The position numbers and the translations under genes were made by a program. Below, piece by piece: positions 43,110 to 55,369 of a stretch of 64,000 bases of DNA. How positions within the stretch are numbered: position 1 is the first letter of the stretch; each line of letters starts with the position of its first letter. The stretch comes from Acanthochromis polyacanthus (lineage: Eukaryota > Chordata > Actinopteri > Pomacentridae), in contig NC_067116.1 in the NCBI RefSeq assembly GCF_021347895.1, positions 35,475,639-35,539,638 of the forward strand, written 5' to 3'. The notes beneath the pieces are model-generated. The model saw only the letters and a list, made by a program, of their open reading frames with translations. It was not told the DNA's origin and made no database searches.

Positions 43110-45723
43110 ATGGCTGCAACTGGAGACGACGCTGCAGCTATGGACAGCATCTCCAGGGCACCGGCGGCCCATTTGGCGGCTCTGAGCACGGCTGCAAGCG
43201 CCAGTGGTCCCGCAGAGGGCCCGGAGGATGAGGCGGAAAGTCTGACGGCCGCTTCCAGGAGACCCGGCACGAACAGTGAGCCGAGTTAGCTTTGCACTTC
43301 CGTAGCTTGCTAATGTTTTTTTGTTTGTGCATTACATCGTATGTCACAACCGTTAGCTTCTTTATTTTTTTGTCTTTTATTATATTTGGGTATTGCGCAT
43401 TTATTATTGTATTATGTAGCTTCTCAACTGGATTAATGAGCTGTATTGTGTTATTTTTTTGTCTCCTGACGCTTGTTTTCAGGTGATGGTGGTGTGGAGA
43501 CAGCAGAGGAGGCTGTGGAGCCTGCAGAGCCCGACATCAACGAGTTGTGCACTGATATGTTTGAAAAGATGGCCATCTTCCTGCAAGGAGAACTAACAGG
43601 TTATTTTCAAAAATTTCTAACCCATCTGTCATGTTAATATCATTGCATACAACAGTTCCATTCTTACCAGGAGTTAAATTTGGATTTTACACATACAGTT
43701 TTCTGGATGTGGATTTTGCAGATTTACTAAGCTGCGTGTTGCAGCTAAATTTTCTGAATGTTAGTTTTTAATGCAGTGCCACAGTAAATTTCATTCACCA
43801 ATGGTGGCAGTTTAGAGTTAGATCTCATTCTAATCTGAGATAACAATCGAAACAGATTTGCCCAGTGAAAAGCCAGAGAGTTCCCGTTTTTTTTTTTTTT
43901 TTAAATTTAAATACTTTGTGTAATTTCTCTGAAACTAAGTGTGAATATTCGGATAGTAAAATTAATATCTGGATAGTGCCGTAGCCAACGAATATTCGGA
44001 TATTCGGGTCCAGCCCTAATATTTGGTGAGAGTAAAAATCTGCAGACAGCTCCCATGATGCTGTATTCATCCTGAGCTCGATTACTTTTTCCCCATCTAT
44101 TTCACTATAAAAAACTGTAAAGATATTAACTATACAGGGACACCATTAGATTAATAAGGCTCTGTACCATCACATTAACATGAGAGATGACTGAAATAAT
44201 CAGTGCAGTCACCTGCTGTACTGTAAATTACACTCACGCTCTTTTTCCATTGTGAAACAGTCTGGATCCTGCTGCTGTTTAATAAAGTCAAAAGAAGGAA
44301 GCAACTTTTTTTACATTTGTTTATTCTGTTTGAGAGAGTGTCTGAAAGCCAGTTCCAAGAGTTGTATCTAAATTGGTGACTGAAAGAGACGGAGCTGAGC
44401 TCTGGCAGGTCTTGATTTGGATATCGGGACACAGAGCTCAGCTCCAGTAGGCTCTGGCCAATTTAACGCTGATGATCTTTGTTTTCTGATCTTCATTCTT
44501 ACCCTTTGTTTCCACTGCTGTCTCTTCTCTCATGCATATTCTCCCAATCTCCTTTCCTTCTCAGCCACTTGTGAAGATTACCGTCTACTGGAGAACATGA
44601 ACAAGCTTACTAGTCTGAAATACATGGAAATGAAGGACATCAGTATCAACATCAGCCGCAACCTGCAGGATCTTAACAATAAGTGTGAGTAAGATATACA
44701 ATGTATGTAGTATGAGGTCTTTCCTGGCTCAGAATCCATCCACCCATTTTTTATATACTGCTTATCCTCATTAGGGTTGCGGGGGGGTTGGAGCCTATCC
44801 CAGTTGACTTGGGGTGAAGACAGGGGACACCCTGGACCCCGCCAGTCTGTCGCAGGGACACATACAGACAAACAATCACACTCACACCTACAGGCAATTT
44901 CGAATAATCAATTAACCTCAGCATATTTTGGATTGTGGGATGAAGCCAGAGTATTGGGAGAAAACCCACTCATGCACAGGGAGAACATGCAAACTGCATG
45001 CAGAAAGATGCCGGGAAAGTCGGGACACGAACCGCAGATCTGAGCCCTGGCTCAGAATGTAAAGCTGTATTAAAAAATAGCACCGATTTGTTTATGTACA
45101 CTTCTTATTGCAATGTCATGAACTCTTGGCTGTTCTGTATGTTTGTTTCAGATGCTAGTCTACAGCCCTACTTGGACCAAATAAATCAGATTGAGGAGCA
45201 AGTAGGAGCACTTGAACAAGCTGCTTACAAACTGGACGCATATTCCAAAAAACTGGGTAAGACACCAAATGCGCAGACGTGTAGGAGAATGCATGTATAT
45301 ATTCTATCAAAAAAACAACGGAGTTTAAAACCCATTATTGGTACCATAGTGTTAATGACATTATTTATACAATTCCTTGATTTGCTCTCTGCTTAACTTA
45401 ACTCTGTTTGATGAATATAATATTTTTCTGTGCCTTTGAGAGTGTTTGCCTTCTGACACTGTAGGCTTTATGATGTCCTTCTCTCTGTGCTGGTTATTTA
45501 GCTTGATGTGTGGCACAGAGCAATAAATTCCTATGAGCTTATATGGCAGCAGATGGCGCTGTGACACCATTTTTTGAGCTAAATATTTCTGGATTACAGC
45601 CTACAAGTAGAGCCAAACATGATTTCATTGTGTTGTATTGGTGTTTGTTTGTGCCCTCTTAGAGTGAATTTTTTATTTTTTGTCTTTATAGAAGCCAGAT
45701 TCAAAAAACTGGAGAAGCGATGA
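43110..45723 (+). CDS. bloc1s2: BLOC-1 subunit 2 (BLOS2), complete, five coding exons
   Basis: BLOC1S2 is a small coiled-coil subunit shared by BLOC-1 (melanosome and platelet granule biogenesis) and BORC (lysosome positioning). Exons: 43110-43275, 43483-43599, 44565-44684, 45152-45256, 45692-45723. They total 540 nt (179 aa), all with GT-AG borders and matching phase. Conserved blocks are [58 protein letters not shown] and [18 protein letters not shown], matching human across the coiled coil. The first about 40 residues (Ala/Ser-rich, [15 protein letters not shown]) are longer than the human N-terminus (142 aa in total). The ATG at 43110 was chosen for its context (aaaATGG). An in-frame ATG at 43029 would place the CLEAR motif inside the coding region and is less likely. 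ATG 43140 is an alternative. Confidence 0.95.
43935..44015. repeat. Repeat fragment in bloc1s2 intron 2
   Basis: The segment has tandem-like gaatattcggata units (near 43941 and 43999) ending in gggtccagccctaa. This resembles the terminus of teleost hAT-like elements that begin agggctgg. Only this end is recognised. Confidence 0.4.
44736..45045 (+). mobile_element. Interspersed repeat insertion in bloc1s2 intron 3 with 13-bp target duplication
   Basis: A 310-bp segment is flanked by identical 13-bp direct repeats, cctggctcagaat, at 44723-44735 and 45046-45058. The inside begins ccatccacccattttttata and contains gagcctatcccagttgactt and gggagaacatgcaaactgca. These are landmarks of an extremely common teleost repeat. 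The precise duplication indicates retroposon-type insertion. It ends 93 bp before exon 4. Confidence 0.85.
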
Positions 45724-46045
45724 GTGGGCAGAGGAGACAGATTGAGAGTTATGGTGTCTTCTCACCGTCTTTCACCCTGCTTTGCTGTCTGCTCTCCCTG
45801 CCAGCGGAGCCAGGAGCTGTGGGGAGGATGTGAACTGAGACTGAAACAACAAGCAGCCAGAGCCACTTTGACACCAAGAAATGAGCGAGGAGGAAGCAGC
45901 TGAATGCACATGAATTAAGACTCAAGTGTTTGGCCCAGATTTAACTCCTGTATCACTGATTTTTGGCAGCAGTCATGCAGCCGAAGTGTATGCCCGCATC
46001 CTTTTGCAGATATATTTTATGTAGAATAAATCTGCCTAACACCAG
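45724..46045 (+). terminator. bloc1s2: bloc1s2 3'UTR and poly(A) signal
   Basis: A short 3'UTR follows the TGA at 45721-45723. AATAAA lies at 46025-46030, so cleavage is expected near 46045. Confidence 0.65.
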
Positions 46046-47536
46046 CTTATGGAATTAAAAAAAACTAATCGACTAATAAGAAAAGGAACACTACTGATTG
46101 GCAGGTACTAAAATCAATATACAACAACACCTTTTGTTCTTTGTAGATGATGAAGCATACTTAGAGATGTTTTTAATTGTGTCCCGAGGCCTCTAAAGTT
46201 CCACTTAGCAGTTGTAGCCTGAAATATCCACTGGAATTTGTTGTTACACATTTATTTGCTGGGAAGTGTGAGCAGTGCCTGTTTAACTTAATGAGTTTTA
46301 TCAAAGCTACTGTGCAGAGGGCAGATGATGACACCGTCTCCAAAGAGTGAGTTTTAAGTTTAAAAAGAAAGCCTGCAAACTTTATAAATACATCATGAAG
46401 TGTGCATCATTTCTCGAGTCTTTTCTTCAAATTGAATGACAGCAGATGGCAGACTTGCACCATGCTAGGTAATTAAACCAATTCAATCAAACATTGCATA
46501 CTGTAGCTCTGGAAAAACTGACCAACTGTTGAAGGGGGCTTGAGTTTCAAACTTCTCAGAAGAAGGAAAAACACTGGCAAGAGTGAGATGAACAGAGGGA
46601 AATGGATGACACATACTAGACAATTCAAAGGGAAGGATGAATGCGTGACTGAAGATGTGTGCGATGCCCTCTGCCTTTTTTGGTTTCCTCCTCTGTATTA
46701 GTCGTCCCAGAGCAGAGCGCAGAGCTCCGTTTTGCCGCGAGCAACAGATTATCTAAACTGATAGGACCTCCCTCCTGAGAGTGTGTGCGCTGCTTCATGG
46801 ACATGTATGTGTGTGTTTTTGTTAGACCTAATCTAAAACAGGTCTCTGTCATTAGTCCAGTTGAGGCCCTGGCACAGAGGGAGCTCATTATTCATACTGT
46901 AACATTATTTACTGTTGCACTGTGATCCTCCATCTCTCCCTCTCCCTGCCTTTTTCCAGGGCCCTGGGGCATAAATTCAGCTCCCCTCCCAAAGGCTCTC
47001 AAATCAGGTCTATTAAATGATTTTAGGTTGTTTTCTGAAAGCTGAATGCGAGTGCCAGGAGGCAGTCAAGCATGGAGGAGTAGGTAACATACTAATCATA
47101 GGTGAGCCTTTCTTATATTATTCAGTTTGGGAAGTCCCGCAAAACTCGACCATGCTGTTGCAACATAATTTGGCTGTAATGTATAAATGTGTGGTTTTTA
47201 AATGGATGTATGGAATACACAGTATGCAGGGGAGTATATGGGTTTCTAACTTGACGTAAAGCATATACTGTAGGTGTAGCCCATGCGATTCATTAAGTTG
47301 TGATGCCAAGAAGAAATGAAGGAAACATTGTATCACAGGCATATTTTCAAAAGAAAGCGCTGTTATTCTAAGGTGTTGCCTGAATACATTAAAGGAAACA
47401 GCGAAACAAAAGAAATATACATCATAACTGACGTCGCCACTTGGGTTCATATAGCCATAATTACACAGAAATGCATGTAAGAATGAATATCATGGCAACA
47501 AGGTTTCATTATTTTCTTTGCACATATTTCCGATTA
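46046..47536. other. Intergenic, no gene supported
   Basis: The sequence is unique-looking. The part at about 46640-47000 is less A/T-rich, with a CT-rich run and gggccctggggcataaattc, and could be a conserved non-coding element. This cannot be judged from one genome. Short open frames lack protein-like features. Confidence 0.4.
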
Positions 47537-48118
47537 CAGTGGTGGAAAGTAATTCAATACATTTACTCAAATACTGTAATTAAGTGCACATTTGCATTAC
47601 CGGTACTTGTATTTTCCTTGGGTTTCTCCATTTTCTGCTACTCCACCACAATTCAGAGGCAAATATGATACGTCCTCTACACTATATTTATTTGACAACT
47701 GAAGTTACTCTGCAGATTTAGATAATACAACATTTAATCACCGATTAAATGTTGTATTATCTAATAGATATTACAGTTACCTGTAATATCTATTAAAATA
47801 AAAGTTTATTACTAAAGGGAAAATTCACACTAACAAACTGTATAAATCACCTTTACCAGCTTCAACATTAAAGCGATAGAAAAATGAATGCATTAATAAT
47901 TATAATCATGTAGCATACATTATTCTGAAATATGTCATTTTGCATAATGAGCACTTTCACTTTTGTCATCTCAAGTGTATTTTGTTGCTAATGCTTTTGT
48001 GCTTTTACCAAATTATACAATTTAAAGGCATGACTTTTACTTGTAGCAGAGTATTTGTACTCTATGGTGCTGGTACATTTACTTTAGTATGACATCGGAG
48101 TACGTCTTCCACATCTGT
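47537..48118. mobile_element. TIR repeat of the AGTGGTGGAA type
   Basis: The left end is cagtggtggaaagtaat and the right end is tacgtcttccacatctg, which are inverted relatives. Internal landmarks include tcagaggcaaatatgata, cctttaccagcttcaacat and ttttgcataatgagcacttt, typical of one of the commonest non-autonomous repeats of teleosts. It carries an unusual double hairpin at 47718-47795. Confidence 0.75.
47718..47795. repeat. Two adjacent perfect hairpins sharing an arm edge
   Basis: The first hairpin has perfect 22-bp arms (47718-47739 and 47743-47764) with the 3-base loop acc. The second has perfect 15-bp arms (47762-47776 and 47781-47795) with the 4-base loop ttac. They overlap by three bases. 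They are A/T-rich and lie inside an older repeat. Confidence 0.85.
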
Positions 48119-49429
48119 TGAATTAAACCCAAAAAGGAAAGTGTTCCCATGATTTCCCACATGTGGATGCGTGACGAGATGTCTCTTACACTGATTGCAG
48201 GAGCAAGTAAGTGAATGTGTCATGATTTCATGGTTGTGATGATTAAAAATGTGTCCCACTTTTTGGGATTATTCACTTTTGTGTGTGTGTAGAATACTGT
48301 ATCTGAATACTGTATCTATGCAGTGTGTTTAGCTCCACACAGTACTCTACTGTGTGTATGGAACATAGTGGTGAATACAACAAGTAAATTTTAAATAAAT
48401 AGTTTTGGAAAATACACAGTTGCTAAATGGTTAGCTTAGCGTATCATAAAGTTTAGAAAGAAGAGGAACCAGTTAGCCTAGCTGTGTGCAAAGGTTCCAA
48501 AATTTGTGCATAAATGCTTCTAAAACTTGGTTTAATTCAATATGCTTCATCTGCATAAATATCAGGTTACCAATACTGGCAAAGAATTCAGGATTGTGTA
48601 ATTTAAAAAAAGTCAAATAATTCAGTTGAACAAAGAAAATGATGATAAACAACAAGAGAATTGCAAAAAAGAAGAAAAACTGTAATTATATGTTGTGTCT
48701 GTGTGCCATAGTTATATTATTATGATATGACAAGATAGTTATCATATTTGATGATGTTTTATTTGTGTGTCATTCAGCTTATGACATGCAGTCACATGTT
48801 GTGCAGCTTGGTAAACTGTGTGCCAGACATATTCTCTTGCTTTTCATTGTTGTCTAGTTCTGTGAAGTTTGGGATGAACAAGTCCAATTGTTTCCTATTA
48901 TTATATTTTTTTACATTTAAAGAGGAAGTACATCTTTGTCTCTACTTTTCCATAGACTCTTCTGTTGGTTACCATGGCTTTATGCATTGTTTTTTCCTCT
49001 CTGGTTCAACTGTGGTTACTTACTCTGTATTTGCTATGTGTCTCTGACAGTAAAGAGACCTTCTGCCAATCAGTTAACCAGTGAAGCAGAGTTTTGTTTT
49101 GATTCCTCTATTGTTGAAAATAATACTCATTGGTTAATGATTTAATAACTTGATTGACTCTGATTACTGGTTGAAGAGGAGTTTTGGTTTGAGGTTGGTT
49201 AGCGCTGGGTCTTATCTGATCAGTGAGTCTAAGGATCAGTTGACAGAAAGGACTTTTTTGTGTTGTTGACTTGTAGTACCTGGAATCTCAGTCCTCAACA
49301 ATATTTTAGGATGTTATGGTACTTAGGCACGAAGAACTCCCTCACATAACCACTCATAGAACCAAAATCTGTTGTTTTCACGCTTACAGTGCACATTCAG
49401 AGGCCTACAATATAATTCTGAGTGTGACA
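48119..49429. other. Intergenic, no gene supported
   Basis: The region is A/T-rich. A 13-base direct repeat, gaatactgtatct, occurs twice at about 48291-48316. Nothing else is recognised. Confidence 0.45.
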
Positions 49430-49700
49430 TCATCGCAATATCATACTGTGTTGGCTGTGAGGATATTGCCTAGCAACAGGAAGTAACAGGCTGCTAAAGG
49501 CCAGGGAAAGGAAATAAAAAAAGACCACAGAAACACCTCAAAAATCGCCTCTGTTCATGCAATCTGCATCAGACTCCTCAGTGCACTTCCTTAAGTCCTC
49601 ATCAATACACCCGCAAAGTTTGAAGTGGATTGGACAAATGATGGTCAAGATATGCAAAAAACACACATGCAGAGGTTCTTGGGTTTAGTAGACAGATGAA
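49430..49700 (+). repeat. Diverged repeat family, copy 1
   Basis: Shares ordered landmarks with 52575-52850, 53060-53190 and 55370-55615: tagcaacagg, a cctcaaaaatcgcc-type block, atacacccgcaaagtttgaa and a final gaggttcttgg-type block. It is non-coding, and the family is not identified. Confidence 0.55.
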
Positions 49701-52574
49701 ACAAACAAGATATAATGTGTTTTTGAGCTTTAGAGGTGCTGGTAGGCTAAATTTCACCTTCAGACAGAGCCAAGCTGGCTGCTCTCCCTCATTTCCATTC
49801 TTTGTGCTAAACTAAGCCAAATAGCTCCTGGTTTTAGCTTTATATTTAGCATACATACACAAAAGCGGGATCAATCTTCTCATCTAACTCTCAGCAAGAA
49901 AACATAAAAACACTGAAAACCCACTGGTAATTTTATTCTCGTGGTAGAAACCGTTCTCATGTATTTGCATTAATTGCCATTTGTGGTACTCTGGTTTTCA
50001 CAGCGGTTCTCCAGCAATCATTTTCGACACTGAACTTTATGGGTTCAGAATGAGGCTCTTTACACTTGCACTCCATGACCAACAACTCATTTTTTTAACC
50101 GATTACTGTAACAACAAGAAGACATATGCTTTCCTTCTGTTCCTCAGAAACAGAGTCTCTCTTTTCACTCCCCTTCTCTTCTCTGATTCCCCTCCACAAT
50201 GTACATGCTGATTCCCAGGGTTGAAATCCACCACAAACAGCAGGGGACTTGGTGCAGACAATGAGTCTTCAGAAAATATGCTCCAAAAACGATCTTGCAA
50301 ACCTCATCTCTTTTCCAAGCGTGCACTTCTATACACAGAACAGGCACGGACAACGCATTACATATGTCTTAACATGTGTCACCTTCAATGCCAGGTTACA
50401 TATCAGTAACATAGGATTGACTTTGATTGAATTTCATGCAGTGTGGCTTTAACTTACAGATTTAATAATTTTAAAATACAGATTATGCAAAATGCATCAA
50501 ATTGACCTAACTCAACAAAGGAATTACTCGCATTGAGATCTTCAAAATGACATGCCTTCAATTTGATTTGGTCTGACAGACCTCTGGAGATTCTCAGAAA
50601 CATGACTGAGAAAGTATCAAACACATGTCCATCATCAGCTGAAGCAACTGAGCTGTTTTCTCCATAAGTCTCAAGCGGAGATCGGGCCAGTTCACAATAA
50701 CAGGGCAGGGTGCCACACCACAGTGTTGTGTAACTGACAAGCAAGCACGAAGTTTGGGAAATTTTGCCTGCCTTCATGAATGAGAGTGAACAAGGACACT
50801 CAAAAAGTCATTTTCAAACCGCATTTGTTCTTGTTTTTTTGGGCCTCGCTCTAAGTTAGCATTTCACCTAATTGGGTAATGTCAACACATTTAGTAGTGT
50901 TGTGAAATCTCGCTTGATGCCTTTGTCTTTTTACTCACTCTCACACACAGACTGTGTAATGAGAGAAACAACTCCATAACTGCACCCCGAGACCTGTAAA
51001 TACCCGACTACGCTCCTGTAAAGCAGTGACACTATAAAGACGTGAGATAAATGACAAAGAGGTTTGTGTTTACATCCGTTTCAAAGACGGCAATAGGTCT
51101 GTGAGGTATTTAGGTGCAAATATGAGCCACATGTGAGATCTGAAGGGACTGAGTCGAACTTCAAATACCTTCTATGAGAAGGGCATGAAAAGCCACATGA
51201 GGTCAACTTTTGGCACTTCACTCCACTGCTCACACCTTCATCATGTGCTGTGCACACATGTGAGGATGTAAGAACAGTCACAAAACCTGCACGTCACTTC
51301 TGACCTCACTGAAACTCAAACCCAAAAGCGTACGTGGTTCTCGGACCGATCCGACAAATGCTACATGAACCTAATCCATTTTGATTACACCAGAATGTCC
51401 ACTCTGTCACTCCATTATTACAAATCTAAAATGAGACCAGATGCGATGGTGCAAACCATAGGCGCAGGGTTATTTTTGAATGTGAGACAGAGCCCAGCCG
51501 TTCCCAGCAGGCAGAAAAGTCAGGGGTGTCAGGCTCCAGCCACGGGTCTTAGATCCGGCTCTGCTCCTGGGGTTAAAACACTGATTGAGGAGCTTTTCTC
51601 TGCAGGAGGTCGTAACTAACAACACCTGAGAACTGTCCTGTGTAATCCTGCTTACAACACGATATTAGTTCAGTCGTGGTGTGACTCCCTGTGTGCTGCT
51701 GTTGTTTGTGTTCCCATTTTGACTTTTTGCCTTTCATGTGCAGCATCTCCAGCACCATGTCTAAATCGACGCAACATCTCTCAGACCCCCTTCAGAACCC
51801 CACTCAGACTCTTTGGCACCAGAGACATCAGTGTTCGTCTCGCTCTGGATGTGTGGAGCGCACACAGTGACACTAACCACACCTGGGAAGACGTTTTATA
51901 CACAAAACATTTCTAACCTCTGTCATAATAATGTGTATTGTCATGCTGCACTGCACTGTATTGTTTGAAAGCATGTCATTGAGCTGACATTACAAAAGAA
52001 CAAACTGTTCAGAAAACTTAGTAATGCTTCTCAACACACATACTGGAGGAAACACATTTTAAACGGCTACATTCTGTTGACAGAGAATATTCTACTTTTA
52101 AAGCTGCAGTTATCAATATTTTTATATCAACAATGGGTCAGTTGACTGTACGCAATGTGAAATAGTGTTGTTCATTGTGAGAAACCCACAAATAATTATT
52201 ACCCAGTTTAGTTCTCCTTACCTCAGTGAATCATTTTAGCAACTTTCAGCTCATTGTTTTAGTTTTTCTACTCACATCCTCATTGTTATTGATTCAGTTT
52301 TAATGTTCTTACGGTGTGTGCATCATATTTAGCTGCTGACAGGAGACATTTACAGCAAAACAGCTCTGGTAAATCAACTGTACGCTACACATCTAGTACA
52401 AGATGACAGGCAGACAAAGTCAGATTGGTGAACACAGTGGAGTAAATTGAGCAGCTGCTGATACTGATAATTTTCTGTGGAGTTAGTGGAAAACAAAACA
52501 GAGTAAAATAGTGTGACTTGTTTGGATTCACATTTGCTAGGTAATGACAAAACAGAGTGAACTTTTGGTTTGGT
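49701..52574. other. Intergenic, no gene supported
   Basis: Scattered open frames of up to 107 codons occur, for example 50454-50777 (-) and 51365-51619 (+). None resembles a known family, and none has supporting splice or codon signals. No repeat is recognised. Confidence 0.4.
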
Positions 52575-52850
52575 GATCACTGCCAAATGTGACATCAGCA
52601 GGTGATACTGTACATTTGCCTTTGGAGATGTTCCTTAGTAACATGGACTACACCCACAGGCAGAGAACCCTAAAAAGACTCCTAAAATGGCCCCCATTCA
52701 TCTGATCTGCCTCAAATCTGGGGCTGCACTTCATCAGGACCCCAGAAATACACCCGCAAAGTATGTAGCAGATCAGATGTATGACTGTCGAGATATAGAA
52801 AGAACACACTCATTGAGAGATTCCTTGATCTATTGGTTAGATGTTAATGT
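52575..52850 (+). repeat. Diverged repeat family, copy 2
   Basis: Contains ttagtaacatgga, ctcctaaaatggccccc, aaatacacccgcaaagtatg and gagattccttgatc in the same order as copies 1 and 4. Confidence 0.55.
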
Positions 52851-53059
52851 TTAAATAGTTTAACAACTTTCTAGCAAGCATGGTATAGGTCTTTCTTCTT
52901 GAAACGCTTTTTTCCTAGTAAGTGAATTCCGTCCTTCCATTTTTCTTGCCATGCACATTGTGGTGTGACACTCATTGATAATTCCCCTCCCCCCAAAAAA
53001 AGGTAAATGAAATCCCACTTATAAATAAACAAGTGTTTGAGTGTCTGTTCTTTATATAT

Positions 53060-53190
53060 CTGGACAACTGTTTGTCTGATCTGCTTTGAACTCGGTGAAT
53101 GTATTGCTCGGGACCGAAGTAAAACCAATGATAAGTTTGAAGTAGATTAGATAAATCGATGCCATGTTTATCCTAAGGTTCTTTGGTTGC
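53060..53190 (+). repeat. Diverged repeat family, partial copy 3
   Basis: Only the distal half is present: gataagtttgaagtagatta and aggttctttggttgcc. Confidence 0.45.
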
Positions 53191-54084
53191 CATTTGGGTG
53201 GTGCTCTGAATGGGTACTATAATAGTAAACAATGAATGTCAGTGTAAAATGTTGACTTTACATCATTACAGTGAGTGAGACATCTAAGACCTCCATGTTT
53301 GGGTAATAAAGGGGATTTATGGTGGTGGCAGCAGTGGCCTTTTTCACAAGTCACATCCTGTTTATCAGAAATGAAATGTCAGTAGTTCACAGCTAACTCA
53401 CAGTGTCAAATTTTCTCCAAAAGGGCTTTTGTGCTTTTCATGGTGTCCGTGTGTTTTCCTTTCAGCATGCGTGCATTAGCTCATCCAAATGAGTAATTAG
53501 TGTCCAAAAGCCATAAAAGGACAGGGTTGACTCATCTTATTATGGGAACACTAAAAGAGTCATTCAGAACCAGAAAATCACAGCTTGGTTCTCAGTCATT
53601 CCACTTGCAAAGATCTGCTTTTCTTTCAAGCACAGGCAAACAATGAAGTACACCAATTTCAGTATATGTACTGTTCTTTTAAGATTTAGCTAGAATTGCT
53701 GATTTGCAAATTATTCATGTCCAACAATCTCTATGCCACCACCCTTGATCTCTCCTGCAGTGTCTGTTCCAGTTTCATGGCTCTCATTCTTCACGGATAA
53801 CAAACAGCATACATACTGCAGTTTGAACTGATCGCAGAAAGGCCAAGGCAGAGAAACTAAACTGCTCATGGACTTCTGGAAGAGCTTTTGCTTAAACAAC
53901 CATGAAGTCAATATCTGTGGCTCACATTGCCTCACCAACCCTATTGACGTGTGCCTCAGGGTCAGTTCGTGGTCCTAACTTGTTCTCTGTGTTCATGCTC
54001 CCCCAGCATCTTCTCAATCCATTGTTTAATGTTGTCCTGCCAACACTGTGGTCCATACCTTTCATTCAGACTAAATGATTATAT
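53191..54084. other. Intergenic, no gene supported
   Basis: I see no repeat or coding signal that I can defend. Confidence 0.4.
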
Positions 54085-54365
54085 GAAACACATGGATTGT
54101 ATATAAAAGATGGATATAGCCTGTGGGTATGAAAAGTGAAACCAACATGTAACCCCCTTAAGCTTGCATTCTATCTAACAGTCAGCAGGGGGCACCTCCT
54201 CTGGTTGCAAAAAATGGTCTAATTGTCAAGACGTCTATGAGAAAATGACTCTACTTCTTACTTAATCTGCTATCTCAGTAAACAGTTTCCTGATGAATGT
54301 TTGGTCTCAGTTGCTTGTTTCATGTCTCCGTCAATATAGCATGATGTCCATTTTGTAAATTACCA
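54085..54365 (+). repeat. Common teleost repeat fragment (agcctgtgggtatg type)
   Basis: Contains gatatagcctgtgggtatg, aacagtcagcagggggcacc and agcatgatgtccattttgta, which I recognise as ordered landmarks of a frequent fish repeat. The related segment at 57140-57430 carries other landmarks of the same class. Confidence 0.5.
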
Positions 54366-54399
54366 GGTGCCATCACAGAGTTTAGAGAGTCTGCCTATA

Positions 54400-54880
54400 A
54401 AATAGCAACCAAGTCTGCTAAGTGGTGTCAGTACAACAACTTCACAGCCTGAATTTCATTTTGGGGAAGAGGAAGAAGTCACAGGGAGCCAAATCTAGCA
54501 AGTAGTGATCAAATATCCCATGCATGATAATTAAACTGTGACCGCACGTACAGCAAACTGTCATCAGGCCACAGTTCAGTCCATTGAGCCAAATCATCTC
54601 CCTCACACACCTCAGGAAGTTATAGGAGAATTCTGCCTTGACTGTTCAACATGTACTCAAGCCTGTACATGTTGAAGATTACAAAAAGCATGTTCCTAGT
54701 GTGGTCCTGACCTGATGAACCTTATCTGGTTTTGAAAACTCTCTTTCCATTTTGCTCTGCTGATTCTTCTCTCGGTGGCAGCAGCAGACCAACCTCTTAT
54801 CACCAGTGATGATGTCAACATGAAGATGAACTTATTCCTGACTGAGACAGACCGTGATGTTTGTTTTCTTCTCCATTTTG
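54400..54880 (-). pseudogene. Decayed mariner-type transposase
   Basis: The - strand, read in shifting frames, gives pieces in transposase order: IITGD followed by a Lys/Gln-rich stretch (HREKNQQSKME), then MLFVIFNM, then TELWPDDSLLYV, then LLDLAPCDFFLFPKMKF near 54450-54500. The last is the conserved LAPxDFFLF block near the C-terminus of mariner transposases. Several frameshifts and stops separate them, and the catalytic region is not preserved. It is certainly inactive. The subfamily is uncertain. Confidence 0.75.
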
Positions 54881-54899
54881 CAGTCAGTGGAGGAATTGC

Positions 54900-55040
54900 A
54901 AATGTGCGCCTACCACTGCTGATAATGAAGTGTCCCACAGTACCAGAAGAATGAGGGAAGGATGTGCAGCAAAGGGCCATGAGCTGGATTCAAACCCATG
55001 GCTGCTGCATCAGGGACCAACGCCTACTCTATCTGTTGAG
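54900..55040 (-). repeat. tRNA-like SINE fragment
   Basis: On the - strand the segment reads ccatgggtttgaatccagct followed by catggccctttgctgcac. A box-B-like GGTTTGAATCC followed by this tail is typical of a common fish repeat. Only part is present. Confidence 0.5.
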
Positions 55041-55369
55041 AGTACTTTAGTGCATAAAAATGACTATTTTAAACTAAATTAAGACTAAACAAAGACTATG
55101 GTTATTGGTTTGGATTGTGTAAACCACAGTCGCATACGTGTAATTAGTCTGCTTTCGTTTAGGATTTTCTATAATTCACTGTTTAAAAATAGATAATTAC
55201 AAATCATTGATAATAAAAAAAGTAATCTATTTTGATTTATTTTTATTTTTAATTGAATTTCTAGTGCAGTGTGTGCTGTCAGGGAATAAATCAGAAGACT
55301 ACAGACAGACGTGGCACAGACAGACACAGCGTTTGAAAACAAAGATTGTATATAGAATCTTTGCCTTTG

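Noticed and set aside
51719..51916. Possible exon after a ctttcatgtgcag-type acceptor
   Set aside because: Basic residues in FRTPLRLFGTRD looked protein-like, but no matching donor, partner exon or family was found.
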